Assembly: GCF_040822085.1 (NCBI RefSeq)
Contig: NZ_CP162006.1
Location: 1,302,001 to 1,366,000, forward strand
Length of the DNA: 64,000 nucleotides
Source of the DNA: Rhodoferax sp. WC2427
GTDB lineage: Bacteria; Pseudomonadota; Gammaproteobacteria; Burkholderiales; Burkholderiaceae_C
Direction of reading: 5' to 3'
Both the position numbers and the translations under genes were made by a program. Each line of letters opens with the position of its first letter. The first letter of the stretch is position 1. This document shows, one piece after another, positions 63,039 through 64,000 of the stretch. Under the pieces are notes generated by a model. That model worked only from the letters and a program-made list of their open reading frames with translations, did not search any database and had not been told where the DNA came from.

Positions 63039-63818
63039 ATGCCGCTTGTCGTTTTCAACCAGAAGGGTGGGGTGGGCAAGTCCACCATCACCTGCAATTT
63101 GGCCGCTATCAGCGCCAGCCAGGGGCTGCGCACGCTGGTGATCGATCTGGACCCGCAGGGCAACTCCAGCAGCTACCTGCTGGGCGCGCAGGCCCGGGAC
63201 GACCAGCCCACGGTGGCCGGGTTTTATGAGCACTGCCTGAGCTACAGCCTGCGCACCGTGCTGCCCACCGACTTCGTCGTCACCACGCCGCACGAGAACC
63301 TGCACCTGATGCCGTCCAGCCCGCTGCTGGGCGAGCTGGAGAGCAAGCTGGAGTCGCGCCACAAGCTGTACAAGCTGCGCGAGGCCCTGCAGCTGCTGGC
63401 GGCGGGCTACGACCGCATCTACATCGACACGCCACCGGCGCTGAACTTCTACACCCGCTCGGCGCTGATCGGTGCGCGGGCCTGCCTGATCCCGTTCGAC
63501 TGCGACGAGTTTGCCCGCAAGGCGCTCTACACCCTGCTGGACAACGTGGCCGAGATCCGCGCCGACCACAACCCCGGCCTGGTGGTGGACGGCATTGTGG
63601 TGAACCAGTTCCAGCCGCGCGCCAACCTGCCCCAGCGCATGGTGGGCGAGCTGGTGGCCGAGGGCCTGCCGGTGCTGCAGCCGTATTTGCCCTCGTCGGT
63701 GAAGATCCGCGAATCGCACGAGCAGTCCTTGCCCATGGTCTACCTGGACCCGCAGCACAAGCTGACGCAGGCCTTTGTGGCGCTGCACGACGTGGTGCAG
63801 GGCTTACGGGTCGTGTAA
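63039..63818 (+). CDS. ParA-family partitioning ATPase (orphan)
   Basis: A 259-residue Walker-type ATPase. The deviant Walker A KGGVGKST (9-16) with signature lysine, switch I LVIDLDPQGNSSSYLLG and switch II/Walker B IYIDTPPALNFYTRSAL are present. AAGGA lies about 10 nt before the ATG. No parB or centromere is adjacent, so it may position a protein cluster (chemotaxis, pili, carboxysome-like) rather than DNA. A similar orphan family is common on betaproteobacterial chromosomes. Confidence 0.92.
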   Translation: MPLVVFNQKGGVGKSTITCNLAAISASQGLRTLVIDLDPQGNSSSYLLGAQARDDQPTVAGFYEHCLSYSLRTVLPTDFVVTTPHENLHLMPSSPLLGELESKLESRHKLYKLREALQLLAAGYDRIYIDTPPALNFYTRSALIGARACLIPFDCDEFARKALYTLLDNVAEIRADHNPGLVVDGIVVNQFQPRANLPQRMVGELVAEGLPVLQPYLPSSVKIRESHEQSLPMVYLDPQHKLTQAFVALHDVVQGLRVV

Positions 63819-63839
63819 TTGGCGGCGTAAATTCATTTG

Positions 63840-63879
63840 CTACTGATTTGGTAGCTGCTCACGCTGATGCCATCAGCGC
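63840..63879 (-). repeat. Dispersed hairpin repeat, copy 17
   Basis: On the minus strand: GCGCTGATGGCATCAGCG then TGAGCAGCTACC and AAATCAGTAG. 22 bp after the parA stop. Confidence 0.8.
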
Positions 63880-64000
63880 AGGCGGCCTGTTTCCTTTAAA
63901 TTGCAGATGGGTGGTAGCAGTCTGTGCTTGACGCGTACCGGCTGCGCAAGGCATAGTCCATAGCAAAATAATTTCTATTTTGTTATAACTGATATCACTA
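63880..64000. other. Non-coding end of window with small A/T palindrome
   Basis: No gene is seen. CAAAATA (63964-63970) and TATTTTG (63976-63982) form an inverted repeat around ATTTC, a possible operator for a gene beyond the edge. Confidence 0.3.

Overview
The window looks like a stretch of chromosome from a high-GC betaproteobacterium, most probably a member of the Comamonadaceae close to Rhodoferax or Polaromonas. The evidence is the gene order rpsF-priB-rpsR-rplI-dnaB, the family types of the regulators and transporters, and a short palindromic repeat scattered between genes. The genus is an inference from gene content. Nothing in the window looks like a plasmid, prophage, insertion sequence or CRISPR array.

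Layout. 0-5.4 kb: a CHASE3 sensor (cut by the window edge), two response regulators, two exported stress-type proteins whose upstream regions carry GacA/UvrY-like boxes, and a Cache-GGDEF protein. 5.6-8.4 kb: ppsR and a small sugar-phosphate pair (a transaldolase/FSA-like enzyme and a PfkB kinase). 8.6-14.3 kb: a DctB-like histidine kinase, a FixJ-like regulator and an organic-acid permease, with an AT-rich foreign-looking gene wedged between kinase and regulator. 14.3-17.0 kb: a LysR/oxidoreductase pair and two unknown genes. 17.1-19.4 kb: a photoactive yellow protein homologue followed by a PAS-GGDEF-EAL protein. 19.4-30 kb: an esterase, a DODA-type dioxygenase with its LysR neighbour, two HDOD proteins, an exonuclease/GIY-YIG nuclease, a LuxR regulator with an FAD oxidase, an exported beta-propeller and an exported creatininase-like protein.

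30-36.7 kb is a carbohydrate ABC operon in the order binding protein, two permeases, GH2 glycosidase, ATPase. 36.9-43 kb holds emrE, glutamate decarboxylase, an AspT-type antiporter and a YdeP-type molybdopterin enzyme, which together suggest acid-stress physiology. 43-49.7 kb holds RNase HI, a SUKH-like protein, a P-type ATPase, UspA, a chromate transporter and two HupE/UreJ-like proteins. 50-55 kb holds ppsA and a fused sodium:solute symporter. 55-60.5 kb is core information processing: rpsF-priB-rpsR-rplI, dnaB, a threonine-dehydratase-like gene, serS and tRNA-Ser(CGA). The end carries an MFS exporter with a divergent LysR gene, a nested hairpin and an orphan ParA.

Themes that tie the window together: second-messenger signalling (two GGDEF proteins, one beside a PYP), several two-component units with visible palindromic operators, and a roughly 40-bp hairpin repeat found about 17 times. 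The repeat usually lies at gene 3' ends, but in two genes it lies inside the reading frame.
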